Assembly (NCBI RefSeq): GCF_003097635.1
Contig: NZ_QCZI01000003.1
Location: 124,001-188,000, forward strand
Direction: 5' to 3'
DNA from: Flavobacterium psychrotolerans
GTDB lineage: Bacteria; Bacteroidota; Bacteroidia; Flavobacteriales; Flavobacteriaceae
Length of the DNA stretch: 64,000 bases
The translations under genes were made by a program, and so were the position numbers. Under the pieces are notes generated by a model that saw nothing but the letters and a program-made list of their open reading frames with translations, was not told the DNA's origin and made no database searches. This document shows positions 42,965 through 52,022 of the stretch, one piece after another. Position 1 is the stretch's first letter; every line of letters starts with the position of its first letter.

Positions 42965-45325
42965 ATGAAAAAGAAATTAAAAGTAGGTTTTTGGGAATGG
43001 ATTGCCAGAATTATACTCAAAAATAGGATTACTATACTTGCCGTTATTGTTGTTATAACTGTTTTTCTTGGTCTTCAATGGAAAAACTTAGGAATGACCT
43101 ACACCGAAGCCAATTTGCTTCCTAAAAAACATATCGTAAATCAACAATACCAAGATTTCCTAAATAAATTTGGTGAAGAGGGCAATTTAATTGTAATTGG
43201 CTTCAAGGACAAAACATTTTTTACCCCGAAAGCATACGTCGCTTGGAACGAATTAATGACGGGGTTGAAAAATTCAAAAGAAGTGGAACTCGTTGTTTCT
43301 TTGAATGATTTAAAAAAATTACAGAAAGACACCATTGCCCAAAAATTTAAACTGACACCGCTTGTCGATCAAAAACAAACTACAAATGGAGCCTATTTAG
43401 AGAAAATAAAATTCGAACTTTTCAATAATTTACCTTTTTATGAAGGGTTGTTGTTCAATAAAGAAACCGGAAGCATTCGGTCGGCAGTATATTTAAACAA
43501 GAAAATTGTAAATACCGCTTCTCGCAAAACGTTTATTATAGAGAATCTGGTTCCTAAAATCGAAAAATTCGAAAAAACTACCGGTATAGATCTTCGCGTT
43601 TCTGGAATGCCATACATTAGAACCATCAATGCCGAAAACATGAAAGGCGAGATTGGGCTCTTTATTGGAGCGGCACTATTCATCACTTCCCTAATTTTCT
43701 TTTTGTTCTTTCGCTCTCACAGAGCCACTTTTATTTCTATTTGTATTCTTCTTTTTGGTGTCATGTGGTCTTTTGGGACACTTGGGCTATTTCACTATAA
43801 AATCACGATTTTAACCGCTATTATTCCGCCATTAATTATCGTTATCGGAATTACGAATTGCATTTTCCTGATTAATAAATACCAGCAGGAAATAAAAATC
43901 CATCGGAACCAAGCCAAAGCATTGCAACGTGTGATTTCTAAAATTGGAGTTTCCACATTAATGACCAATTTGACCACCGCAGCTGGTTTTGCTACTTTCA
44001 TGATTACTGGAAATGATTTGCTTTTTGAGTTTGGATTAGTAACCGCAATCAACGTTGTTACCGTTTATCTCCTTACGTTAGTTGTGGTGCCCATTGTGTA
44101 TAGTTTTATGCCTTTGCCAAAGGAAAAACACTTATATCACTTGAGCAAAAATTACATTTCTTCCTTCTTGGATTGGGTCGAAACTATTGTTAAAAATAAA
44201 CGATCGATCATTTATACCATTTACGGATTACTATTGATTTTCAGTATCATTGGTGTTTCACAAATGAAAGTGTCCGGAAGTTTGATTGGCGAAATGCCAA
44301 AAAGCGCTTCGTTTTTTAAAGACATCGTCTTTTTTGAAAAAGAATTCAACGGGGTTATGCCATTGGAGATTATGATTAACACCAAAAGAAAAAAAGGGGT
44401 TATGAAGTTGTCCACCATGAAAAAAATGGACGAGTTGCAAGAAACAATTGCACAAATTCCAGAATTATCGAAACCCGTTTCTATCGTAAATTTAGTAAAA
44501 TATTCCAAACAGGCTTTTTATAACGGAAATCCCGAATATTACGAATTGCCGACTTCACAAGAGCAGGTATTTATCCTATCCTACGCTAAAAATGCGACAA
44601 AAAACAGCAAGGACAATTTGATGAAAAGTTATGTGGATTCTACGGGACAGTATGCCCGAATCACGACGTTCATGAAAGACATTGGCACCCAAGAAATGGC
44701 GAAAATTGAAGGGAAATTGCATCAAAAAATTGATGAAATATTTCCTAAAGACCACTATGAAGTTACCCTGACTGGGAAAGCATTGGTTTTCCAAAAAGGT
44801 ACTTCTTACCTTATTGACAACCTCATCGAATCGCTCATTTTTGCCATATTGCTTATTGCGGGATTAATGGCTTATTTGTTTCGGTCTTCTAAAATGGTAC
44901 TGGCATCGGTCATCACAAACGTATTGCCACTTTGCATCACCTCGGGATTAATGGGCTATTTTGGGATTCCGCTCAAACCGTCAACCATTTTGGTTTTCAG
45001 TATCGCCTTTGGAATTTCTGTGGATAATGCCATTCAGTTTATGGCCAAGTACCGACATGATTTAATTCAGAATAACGGGAAAGTCAAAAAATCAGTGTTT
45101 AGCGCTTTGAGGGAAACGGGAATAAGCACGTTTTATACTTCAATCGTGTTGATTTTCGGGTTCGCCATTTTCACGCTTTCCAGCTTTAGCGGCACCATCG
45201 CCTTGGGCGGATTAATCTCGTGCACTTTGCTATTTGCCATGTTTGCTAACCTATTGGTTTTACCGGCACTGGTCTTGACGTTTGAGAAAAAACAGACTAC
45301 TAAAGAAGAGTTGGCTGAAGAATAA
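42965..45325 (+). CDS. MMPL/RND-family transporter
   Basis: A 786-residue membrane protein with RND/MMPL architecture: helix 1 (about 20-38), large periplasmic loop, five clustered helices (LFIGAALFITSLIFFLFFRS; ILTAIIPPLIIVIGITNCIF), then a second half with the same plan (SLIFAILLIAGLMAYLF; ILVFSIAFGISVDNAIQFMA). It is a single polypeptide that would export lipids or hydrophobic compounds using the proton gradient; the substrate is unknown. It is monocistronic. A near-consensus TACCTTCG box is at 42940-42947. Confidence 0.86.
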   Translation: MKKKLKVGFWEWIARIILKNRITILAVIVVITVFLGLQWKNLGMTYTEANLLPKKHIVNQQYQDFLNKFGEEGNLIVIGFKDKTFFTPKAYVAWNELMTGLKNSKEVELVVSLNDLKKLQKDTIAQKFKLTPLVDQKQTTNGAYLEKIKFELFNNLPFYEGLLFNKETGSIRSAVYLNKKIVNTASRKTFIIENLVPKIEKFEKTTGIDLRVSGMPYIRTINAENMKGEIGLFIGAALFITSLIFFLFFRSHRATFISICILLFGVMWSFGTLGLFHYKITILTAIIPPLIIVIGITNCIFLINKYQQEIKIHRNQAKALQRVISKIGVSTLMTNLTTAAGFATFMITGNDLLFEFGLVTAINVVTVYLLTLVVVPIVYSFMPLPKEKHLYHLSKNYISSFLDWVETIVKNKRSIIYTIYGLLLIFSIIGVSQMKVSGSLIGEMPKSASFFKDIVFFEKEFNGVMPLEIMINTKRKKGVMKLSTMKKMDELQETIAQIPELSKPVSIVNLVKYSKQAFYNGNPEYYELPTSQEQVFILSYAKNATKNSKDNLMKSYVDSTGQYARITTFMKDIGTQEMAKIEGKLHQKIDEIFPKDHYEVTLTGKALVFQKGTSYLIDNLIESLIFAILLIAGLMAYLFRSSKMVLASVITNVLPLCITSGLMGYFGIPLKPSTILVFSIAFGISVDNAIQFMAKYRHDLIQNNGKVKKSVFSALRETGISTFYTSIVLIFGFAIFTLSSFSGTIALGGLISCTLLFAMFANLLVLPALVLTFEKKQTTKEELAEE

Positions 45326-45360
45326 TTTTTTTCAGTGGCTCTGTATTTACTTTGTTGAAT

Positions 45361-45460
45361 GGAGCTATTCCCGCTGTCATCCCAATCTTTTTCTAAATGT
45401 TGTCAGGATTTTATTCCTGACAACATTTAGAAAAAGGATTTTCCCTTCCATCAGGGCTAA
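45361..45460 (-). repeat. dispersed variable-stem hairpin repeat, copy D
   Basis: The clearest copy, in reverse orientation. Plus strand begins GGAGCTATTCCCGCTGTCAT and ends CCATCAGGGCTA. Inside are perfect 22-bp arms (CTTTTTCTAAATGTTGTCAG plus GA, and the complement) around a 6-nt loop. It lies between the MMPL transporter and asnS. Confidence 0.88.
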
Positions 45461-45480
45461 AAAAATCACAAGAAATCAAT

Positions 45481-45488
45481 TATATTTG
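45481..45488 (+). promoter_or_regulatory. -7 box of asnS
   Basis: TATATTTG, a full consensus match 43 bp before the ATG and 20 bp after repeat copy D. Confidence 0.65.
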
Positions 45489-45531
45489 CAATTCTATAAA
45501 ACACGATTTTTCAATATCTATTCTATATAAA

Positions 45532-46965
45532 ATGAAACATACAAAAGTTAAAGACCTATTAAACAGTACAACAACACTTCATGAAGTAAATGCAAAAGGC
45601 TGGGTAAGAACTTTTAGAAACAATCAATTTATTGCATTGAATGACGGTTCGACCATAAACAACATACAATGTGTGGTTGATTTTGAAAATACGCCCGACG
45701 AAACTTTAAAAAGAATCACCACAGGTGCGGCGGTTTCAGTAACCGGAACTTTAGTGGAAAGCAAAGGCGCTGGTCAAAAATATGAGATTCAAGTGGCGGA
45801 ACTGGAAATACTGGGCGATTCGGATGCAGAGAAATTCCCGATGCAACCTAAAAAACATTCTTTGGAATTCTTGCGTGAAAATGCACATTTAAGAGTTCGA
45901 ACCAATGCTTTTAGCGCCATCATGAGGGTGCGTTCTGTATTGTCGTTTGCGGTACACAGTTATTTTCAGGAAAAAGGATTTGTATATGTAAACACGCCAA
46001 TTATTACGGGTTCGGATGCGGAAGGCGCCGGAGAAATGTTTAAAGTTACCGCTTTACCATTTGACAACACGCCAAGAACCGAAGAAGGAAAAGTAAACTA
46101 CAAGGAAGATTTTTTTGGTAAAGAAACCAACTTAACGGTTTCTGGTCAATTGGAAGGAGAAACTTTTGCAATGGCTTTGGGACAGATTTACACTTTTGGA
46201 CCCACATTCAGGGCTGAAAACTCGAACACGTCTCGCCATTTGGCTGAATTCTGGATGATTGAACCCGAAGTGGCTTTTAATGATTTGAATGACAATATGG
46301 ATTTGGCCGAAGATTTTATCCAATACGTAATCAAATATGTTTTGGATAAATGTCCGGAAGATTTGAAATTTTTGGAAGGTCGTTTGATTGAAGAAGAGAA
46401 AGTAAAACCGCAAGCCGAAAGAAGTGAAATGGCATTGTTGGAAAAACTAAATTTTGTTTTAGAAAACAATTTCAAACGCGTTTCCTATACTGAAGCGATT
46501 GACATTTTGAGAGATTCTACTCCAAATAAAAAGAAAAAATTCAATTATATCATCAATGAATGGGGTGCTGATTTACAAAGTGAACACGAGCGTTACTTGG
46601 TAGAAAAACACTTTAAATGTCCTGTAATTTTGTTTGATTATCCTGCAAACATCAAGGCATTTTACATGCGCCTGAACGAAGACGGAAAAACCGTTCGTGC
46701 CATGGATATTCTTTTCCCTGGAATTGGAGAAATCGTTGGCGGTTCCCAAAGAGAGGAACGTTACGAAGTTCTAGTCGAAAAAATGAAAGCTTTAGGAATT
46801 GACGAAGAAGAATTGTGGTGGTATTTAGATACCCGAAGATTTGGAAGTGCCGTTCACTCTGGTTTTGGACTTGGGTTTGAAAGATTGGTGCTTTTTGTAA
46901 CGGGAATGACAAACATACGTGATGTAATTCCTTTCCCTAGGACACCGATGAATGCAGAGTTTTAA
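45532..46965 (+). CDS. asnS: asparaginyl-tRNA synthetase
   Basis: A 477-residue class IIb synthetase that charges tRNA(Asn). N-terminal OB-fold anticodon-binding domain (about 15-110), then the catalytic core with motif 2 ([20 protein letters not shown]) and motif 3 ([15 protein letters not shown]). Its length is typical. It is followed by rpoN after 83 bp; the gap is filled by a word array that folds into a hairpin, which may terminate asnS. The same gene pair is common in Flavobacteriia. Confidence 0.95.
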   Translation: MKHTKVKDLLNSTTTLHEVNAKGWVRTFRNNQFIALNDGSTINNIQCVVDFENTPDETLKRITTGAAVSVTGTLVESKGAGQKYEIQVAELEILGDSDAEKFPMQPKKHSLEFLRENAHLRVRTNAFSAIMRVRSVLSFAVHSYFQEKGFVYVNTPIITGSDAEGAGEMFKVTALPFDNTPRTEEGKVNYKEDFFGKETNLTVSGQLEGETFAMALGQIYTFGPTFRAENSNTSRHLAEFWMIEPEVAFNDLNDNMDLAEDFIQYVIKYVLDKCPEDLKFLEGRLIEEEKVKPQAERSEMALLEKLNFVLENNFKRVSYTEAIDILRDSTPNKKKKFNYIINEWGADLQSEHERYLVEKHFKCPVILFDYPANIKAFYMRLNEDGKTVRAMDILFPGIGEIVGGSQREERYEVLVEKMKALGIDEEELWWYLDTRRFGSAVHSGFGLGFERLVLFVTGMTNIRDVIPFPRTPMNAEF

Positions 46966-46982
46966 AAATTTGTTTCAAGTTT

Positions 46983-47022
46983 AAAGTTTAAGGTTGTTGA
47001 AAGTTCTACAACCTTAAACTTT
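46983..47022 (+). terminator. word-array hairpin after asnS
   Basis: 15-bp perfect arms (46983-46997 and 47008-47022) with a 10-nt loop, built from 7-nt words (AGTTTAA, CCTTAAA). A second copy of the 14-nt word block follows to 47037. It could terminate asnS or attenuate rpoN. Confidence 0.55.
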
Positions 47023-47048
47023 TGACCTTAAACTTTTAAACAATAAAA

Positions 47049-48515
47049 ATGCTAAAGCAATTCTTAAATTTAAAATTATCACAGAAATTATCTCCGCAAC
47101 AAATCCAGTTGATGAAGTTAATTCAGTTGCCTACGCAAGCTTTTGAACAACGTTTAAAAGAAGAAATGAATGAAAACCCGGCTCTTGAAGCGGGAAAAGA
47201 GGAGGAAGAATTATACGAAAAAGACGAGTTTGATAACAATGAGGAGTTTGATGATTATGATGATAATGAAAGCATCAGTACCGAAGATATCAACATCGAT
47301 GAGTATCTGAGCAACGACGACACTCCAGATTATAAAACACAAGCCAATAATTACAGTGACGATGATGAAGAACGAGAATCACCGTTGGCAGCACCTGTGA
47401 GCTTTCATCAGGATTTAATCAATCAGTTGAATACTTTTATCCTGAATGAGGAAGAGCGGGAAATCGCGGAATTTCTGGTGGGAAGTGTCGATGACATGGG
47501 ATACATCAGAAGAAGCATCGCTGATATTGTTGACGATATGGCATTTACCCAGGGAATTTATACCGATGAGAAAAAAGTCGAAAAAATACTGCACATCATT
47601 CATGAACTGGAACCTTCTGGTGTTGGCGCTCGCGATTTACAGGAATGCCTATTGCTGCAACTAAAACATAAAACGCCTACTGAATATATAGCATTAGCGA
47701 CGGACATCATTGAAAATCAGTTTGATGCTTTTACCAAAAAACATTACGACAAATTATTACAAAAATACAATGTTTCGAATGAGCAACTCAAAAAAGCCAT
47801 TCATGAAATTGAAAAACTCAACCCGAAACCAGGAGGGTCATTTACCGGAAACAACAAGGTTACCGAAAATGTGGTGCCCGATTTTGCCATTCGGATTGTA
47901 GATGGTGAACTGGAATTGACCTTAAATGGAAGAAATGCCCCTTCCTTGCACGTGTCCAAAGATTATCAGGAAATGATGCAAACCTACAAGGATTCTCGTG
48001 ATAAATCGAACGCCCAAAAAGATGCCGTTCAGTTTATCAAGCAAAAATTGGATTCGGCCAAATGGTTTATTGATGCCATAAGACAGCGTCAGGAAACGCT
48101 ATTTGTGACCATGAACGCCATTATGCACTTTCAAGAGGAATTTTTTCTTGACGGAGATGAAACCAAGATGAAACCGATGATTCTTAAAGACATTGCCGAC
48201 AGGGTTGGTTTGGACATTTCTACGGTTTCCCGTGTGGCAAACAGTAAGTATGTGGAAACACCTTACGGAACGAAATTAATCAAGGAATTTTTCTCAGAAG
48301 CCATGAAAAACGACCAAGGCGAAGATGTTTCTACACTAGAAATTAAGAAAATTCTTAAGAACACCATTGAGGATGAGGACAAACACAAACCGCTTCCCGA
48401 CGACCAATTGGCTGAAATATTAAAAGAAAAAGGGTATCCTATTGCCAGAAGAACTATTGCGAAATACAGGGAACAGTTGGATATTCCAGTGGCTAGGATG
48501 CGGAAGAAAATGTAA
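47049..48515 (+). CDS. rpoN: RNA polymerase sigma-54 factor
   Basis: A 488-residue sigma-54. The Gln/Leu-rich activator-interaction region I (1-50; QQIQLMKLIQLPTQAFEQRL) is followed by an acidic region II (about 55-115, many Asp/Glu), the core-binding domain, a helix-turn-helix, and the RpoN box ARRTIAKYRE near the C-terminus. It directs transcription from -24/-12 promoters with bEBP activators. No bEBP gene is in the window. It is downstream of asnS. Confidence 0.95.
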   Translation: MLKQFLNLKLSQKLSPQQIQLMKLIQLPTQAFEQRLKEEMNENPALEAGKEEEELYEKDEFDNNEEFDDYDDNESISTEDINIDEYLSNDDTPDYKTQANNYSDDDEERESPLAAPVSFHQDLINQLNTFILNEEEREIAEFLVGSVDDMGYIRRSIADIVDDMAFTQGIYTDEKKVEKILHIIHELEPSGVGARDLQECLLLQLKHKTPTEYIALATDIIENQFDAFTKKHYDKLLQKYNVSNEQLKKAIHEIEKLNPKPGGSFTGNNKVTENVVPDFAIRIVDGELELTLNGRNAPSLHVSKDYQEMMQTYKDSRDKSNAQKDAVQFIKQKLDSAKWFIDAIRQRQETLFVTMNAIMHFQEEFFLDGDETKMKPMILKDIADRVGLDISTVSRVANSKYVETPYGTKLIKEFFSEAMKNDQGEDVSTLEIKKILKNTIEDEDKHKPLPDDQLAEILKEKGYPIARRTIAKYREQLDIPVARMRKKM

Positions 48516-48576
48516 TATTTATACTAGTGTAGCGGTTTTATTGATTCGCATTTAATTCTTTAACAAAATCATCTCC

Positions 48577-49182
48577 TTGAAAAAAATCCTACCCGTTTTT
48601 TCCTATCTATTCCATCCCATATTCATTCCTGTTTTTGGAACGCTATTCTTTCTTTTTTTTACTCCTAATTATTTCGAGGTATATCAAAAATATTTGATTC
48701 TGCTCCAAGTTTCCCTCATTACCATTCTAATTCCCGTCTCGTTTTTTTATCTTCTGCGAACATTGGGAAAAGTAGATTCTGTAATGGTTTCCGAATTATC
48801 ACAACGGAAAATTCCTTTAATCATCCAGGCTGTATTAATTATTATTCTAATTCAAAAAAGCATTACTATAGATGCAATTCCAGAATTGTTTTTCTTCTTC
48901 TTTGGCGGATTAATTAGCACGGTTTTGGCTTTAGTGTTTCTATTTGCAAAAATAAAAGCGAGTATTCACATGATTGGTATCAGTAACCTGACCGCTTTTG
49001 CAATTGGGATTAGTATTCACTATCAAATTAATACATTAGTATTCATTGCCTTTTTAATCCTGATGAACGGAATCATCGCTGCTTCCCGACTAGAAATGAA
49101 AGCGCATACCAATAAAGAATTGGCAATTGGATTTTTAATTGGGTTACTTTCACAAATACTTTTTTGGTGTTTTTGGTTATAA
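48577..49182 (+). CDS. multi-pass membrane protein, PAP2-like
   Basis: A 201-residue protein with about six hydrophobic segments. The start is TTG (TTG AAA AAA ATC), the first start codon in the frame that gives a sensible N-terminus (MKKILPVFSYLF). KASIHMIGIS and ASRLEMKAHTNKELAIGFLI vaguely resemble PAP2 motifs 2 and 3 but lack the full SGH and SRxxxxxHxxxD residues, so catalysis is doubtful. It follows rpoN and overlaps the convergent outer-membrane gene by 6 bp. Confidence 0.7.
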   Translation: MKKILPVFSYLFHPIFIPVFGTLFFLFFTPNYFEVYQKYLILLQVSLITILIPVSFFYLLRTLGKVDSVMVSELSQRKIPLIIQAVLIIILIQKSITIDAIPELFFFFFGGLISTVLALVFLFAKIKASIHMIGISNLTAFAIGISIHYQINTLVFIAFLILMNGIIAASRLEMKAHTNKELAIGFLIGLLSQILFWCFWL

Positions 49183-49875
49183 AATGTAAAACATTAAACC
49201 TAAATTTAATGTGTTAAATCCAACAGATTCTTTATTTATTTTTGCCGAGGATTTAAAGAGAGGTGTCAATCCATAGTAGGCATAAAAATTCCAAGTATTA
49301 TATCCTAATGTCAGATAAGTGCCCATTTGCAATTTATTAAAATCGCTAGCTAAATTTATTTTATAATCCGATTCGGCATCTACATGCGTGTACTTATTCC
49401 AAATGATGTAACTGAATTTAAAACCGGAATAAATTCTCCAAAATTTGTGACTTTCTGGTGTAGAAGTCCTCCATCTAATCTCTATTGGGACATCCACATA
49501 AAATTGATCGAGTTTGTTTTTTCTAAAACTTTTATCCGAAGGAACCGCCGAATATTCATTTGTTTGATTGGTTCTTGAAACCAGTAAATCCTGAAAATAC
49601 TTGTTATAGGAAAGCCCAAAACCTGGGGCAATAGCTAGGGTTCTGTCATTATTTATTGGTATGTCCCGTAAAAAACCACCTGCAAAACCTGATGAAAACT
49701 TACTTTGTGAAATTCCACTTGGTCTATTTAACAAACTATTATAGGTAAATGTTAAATAAAACTGATCTTCCCTATACAGTGAATCAACAGCAATTATGGG
49801 AGACAAATCCCTCGTGCTTTGCGCAATGCTATTTAACACAGTAAAAAACAGGAACACATTTAAGAAAAATTTCAT
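49177..49875 (-). CDS. PorT-like outer-membrane beta-barrel protein
   Basis: A 232-residue exported protein with a signal peptide (1-19, ending SIAQ) and about eight beta-strand-like segments (FYLTFTYNSLLNRPSGI; DVPIEIRWRTSTPESHKFWR; TYLTLGYNTWNFYAYYGLTP), ending in NTLNLGLMFYIL. It resembles the outer-membrane beta-barrel family that includes PorT, but PorT itself is more likely the gene at 53017, next to ubiE. The function is unknown. It overlaps the 3' end of the upstream membrane gene by 6 bp. Confidence 0.72.
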   Translation of the reverse strand: MKFFLNVFLFFTVLNSIAQSTRDLSPIIAVDSLYREDQFYLTFTYNSLLNRPSGISQSKFSSGFAGGFLRDIPINNDRTLAIAPGFGLSYNKYFQDLLVSRTNQTNEYSAVPSDKSFRKNKLDQFYVDVPIEIRWRTSTPESHKFWRIYSGFKFSYIIWNKYTHVDAESDYKINLASDFNKLQMGTYLTLGYNTWNFYAYYGLTPLFKSSAKINKESVGFNTLNLGLMFYIL

Positions 49876-50064
49876 AGCGGTTATTTTGTGGCTTAAAATT
49901 ACAAAAAAACACTTATAAAAGTGAGCTATGAAAATGTTTAGATATTAAAATGTAAATTTGTTCAACTATAATCTTCCGTTTAAGTGCCTTCAAAAACTAA
50001 AATAGCACATGGAGAATATAAGGAAAGTAGAATTACTATCTTACCCAAATTAAAATAAAGACGA

Positions 50065-50547
50065 ATGGTTATACTTATCGCGGCTGCTGGAAAAAATAAT
50101 GCTTTAGGAAAAAACAACGAATTGGTTTGGCATTTGCCTGACGATTTCAAAAGATTTAAGGCACTTACATCAGGACATCATATCGTTATGGGACGAAAAA
50201 CATTTGAAAGTTTCCCAAGACCACTTCCAAACAGAACCCACATTATTATTACTCGCCAGAAAGATTATAATCCAGAAGGTTGCATTATTGTTGACAGTAT
50301 GGAAAAGGCCCTGGAAATTTCACCCATAAATGAAGACGTTTATATTATTGGAGGTGGCGAAATTTATCAATTAGGACTGCCTTTTTCTGACAAGATAGAA
50401 CTTACACGAGTATTTGAAACTTTTGATGCCGATGTGTTTTTTCCGGAGATAAATTTAGACGATTGGGATCTTCAACAGGAGGAATTTCATTCTAAAGATG
50501 AAAAACACAATTATAATTTTAGTTATCAAACGTATATTAGGAAATAG
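50065..50547 (+). CDS. folA: dihydrofolate reductase
   Basis: A 160-residue DHFR that reduces dihydrofolate to tetrahydrofolate with NADPH. MVILIAAAGKNNALGKNNEL VWHLPDDFKRFKALT holds the folate-binding Asp in LPDDF (split here by length), IVMGRKTFES is the NADPH-binding motif, and VYIIGGGEIYQLGLP the C-terminal one. It is cytoplasmic. A short AT-rich stretch precedes it. It is the last intact gene before the decaying triplicated locus. Confidence 0.95.
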   Translation: MVILIAAAGKNNALGKNNELVWHLPDDFKRFKALTSGHHIVMGRKTFESFPRPLPNRTHIIITRQKDYNPEGCIIVDSMEKALEISPINEDVYIIGGGEIYQLGLPFSDKIELTRVFETFDADVFFPEINLDDWDLQQEEFHSKDEKHNYNFSYQTYIRK

Positions 50548-50617
50548 AAAACCACACGGGTATGGGATATTTGCAACTCACTAATACAACAAAAGTCGAC
50601 ATTAAAAAAGCGAATAG

Positions 50618-50903
50618 ACTAATACAAAAAAGCCAACACCAAAATTAATTCTCTCGAAAAAATAAAGATGTCGGCATATTTGTGAGAATAATTCTCAAAT
50701 GCCTCTAATACCAAATACCACAAAGGTACTAAAGGCGGAAAAATACTAAAATTTCCAAAAACAAATTTAAACCAAAGAACGTATTTTGCATTTCGTAATT
50801 AACATCTTCATGGATAGAGATGTCTATATTGTTTGATAGAACATGTTTCGATAATGAACGCAACCACTATTATATAATTCCGACTATGAAAAATTATTAA
50901 AAT
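50618..50903 (-). pseudogene. decayed copy 1 of a small membrane-protein gene
   Basis: Aligns along its length with the intact gene at 51118-51426, including TTCTTTGGTTTAAATTTG and the GAGAATTATTCTC segment, but the start codon is lost (ATG region reads as AAT/ATA) and there are frameshifting indels (for example an extra base in the TTTTTCCGCC stretch). No frame spans it. Part of a tandem triplication. Confidence 0.8.
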
Positions 50904-50918
50904 ATGTTGCTTTTTGTA

Positions 50919-50993
50919 TTACCTAATTATAGTGTAAAAATCAGAAATAAAAATAGTTGCCACAATACCTACATTTGATGATTTTGCCCTCAC
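50919..50993 (-). CDS. candidate micro-ORF, copy 1
   Basis: GTG-initiated 24-residue frame (VRAKSSNVGIVATIFISDFY, then TIIR) upstream of pseudogene copy 1. It has a hydrophobic centre and aligns with the micro-ORF of the intact unit, start and stop in nearly the same places. Translation is unproven. Confidence 0.3.
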   Translation of the reverse strand: MRAKSSNVGIVATIFISDFYTIIR

Positions 50994-51117
50994 CAAAATT
51001 AGTGAGGATGAAATTTTGTTCTAATAAAACCATTAAATTAAATGGGGAACGTTATAATATATTTCAAAGTTTCTCGTTGTACATTTATATATAAAATAAA
51101 CCAAGGAGAATTAGTTT

Positions 51118-51426
51118 CTAATACAAAATTTGATATGCTAAAATAAATATAACCAACATCAAAATTAATCCTGTCGAAAAAATAATGACGTTGGCATATT
51201 TGCGAGAATAATTCTCAAAAAAACCTTTAATACCAAATACCACAAAGGTAATAGAGGCGAAAAAAACTAAAATTTCCAAAAACAAATTTAAACCAAAGAA
51301 CGTATTTTTAATTTCATAACTGAAATCTATAGGAATTGCGATGAATATGATTTTCACAAAAACATATCCAAAAATGAGTGCTAGCACAAACCATATAATT
51401 TCGGCTATGGAAAATCTTGAGAACAT
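51118..51426 (-). CDS. small three-helix membrane protein (intact copy)
   Basis: A 102-residue protein with three hydrophobic segments (about 9-31, 44-66, 79-101) and a short charged loop (FFENYSRKYAN). No family was recognised. It is the only open copy of a unit that occurs three times in tandem between 50.6 and 52.1 kb; both neighbours are pseudogenes. A 25-residue GTG micro-ORF ends 11 bp before its ATG. Low complexity and AT-richness stand out from neighbours. The function is unknown. Confidence 0.6.
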   Translation of the reverse strand: MFSRFSIAEIIWFVLALIFGYVFVKIIFIAIPIDFSYEIKNTFFGLNLFLEILVFFASITFVVFGIKGFFENYSRKYANVIIFSTGLILMLVIFILAYQILY

Positions 51427-51437
51427 ATCGATTATTT

Positions 51438-51515
51438 TTACTGTCTAATTAAAGTATAAAATTCAACTAATAAAAGAACAGCCACAATACCTAGGTTTAA
51501 TGATTTTTCTGTCAC
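51438..51515 (-). CDS. candidate micro-ORF of the intact unit
   Basis: GTG-initiated 25-residue frame (VTEKSLNLGIVAVLLLVEFY, then TLIRQ) whose centre could be one membrane helix. Its TAA is 11 bp before the ATG of the 102-residue protein, close enough for coupling. The same frame is retained in copy 1 with many changes, while in copy 3 the start region is interrupted by a stop. It could be a leader peptide or a small membrane protein; translation is unproven. Confidence 0.4.
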   Translation of the reverse strand: MTEKSLNLGIVAVLLLVEFYTLIRQ

Positions 51516-51736
51516 CAAAATTAATGAGCCTATAAAAAGTTATCTGAATTCAAATAACAAATTAGGAAATAATCATAATTATTGGGGAGACTAAATGCTA
51601 TCGACTTATATATAGGATGATAACTCCTCAAGTCATGAAACATGTTATTGGGGCAATTCAGAAAAATATTCTGCGGTTTTTTATTTATATTTAGGGGTAC
51701 TAAATGAAGTAGTCTGTTTCCTTGAACAAAATCTGT

Positions 51737-52022
51737 TAAGTAAATATAACCAACACCAAAATTAATTCTGTCAAAAAAATAATGATGATGTTGGCATATA
51801 TATGAGAATAATTCTCAAAACCCTTCAATACCAAATACCACAAAGATATTAAAGGTGGAAAAACTAAAATTTCCAAAAACAAATTTAACCAAAGAACATA
51901 TTTTGCATTCTACAATTAACAGCTATAGGGGTTTAGATGTTAATCATGCTAACAAGAACCTACATGATAATGAATGCAAGTATTACCAGTAATATTTCGG
52001 CTATGAAAAATCTTGAAAGCAT
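51737..52022 (-). pseudogene. decayed copy 3 of the small membrane-protein gene
   Basis: Start ATG (52020-52022) is kept, but the frame stops after about 20 residues (MLSRFFIAEILLVILAFIIM) and several indels follow. The rest aligns with the intact gene, including ACCAAATACCACAAAG on the plus strand. In this copy the micro-ORF frame reads without a stop into the ATG, so the two are joined. Confidence 0.8.

Noticed and set aside
49177..49875. Naming this outer-membrane barrel PorT
   Set aside because: The gene at 53017 has the expected size and sits directly after ubiE, the conserved place of porT; this one is left as PorT-like.
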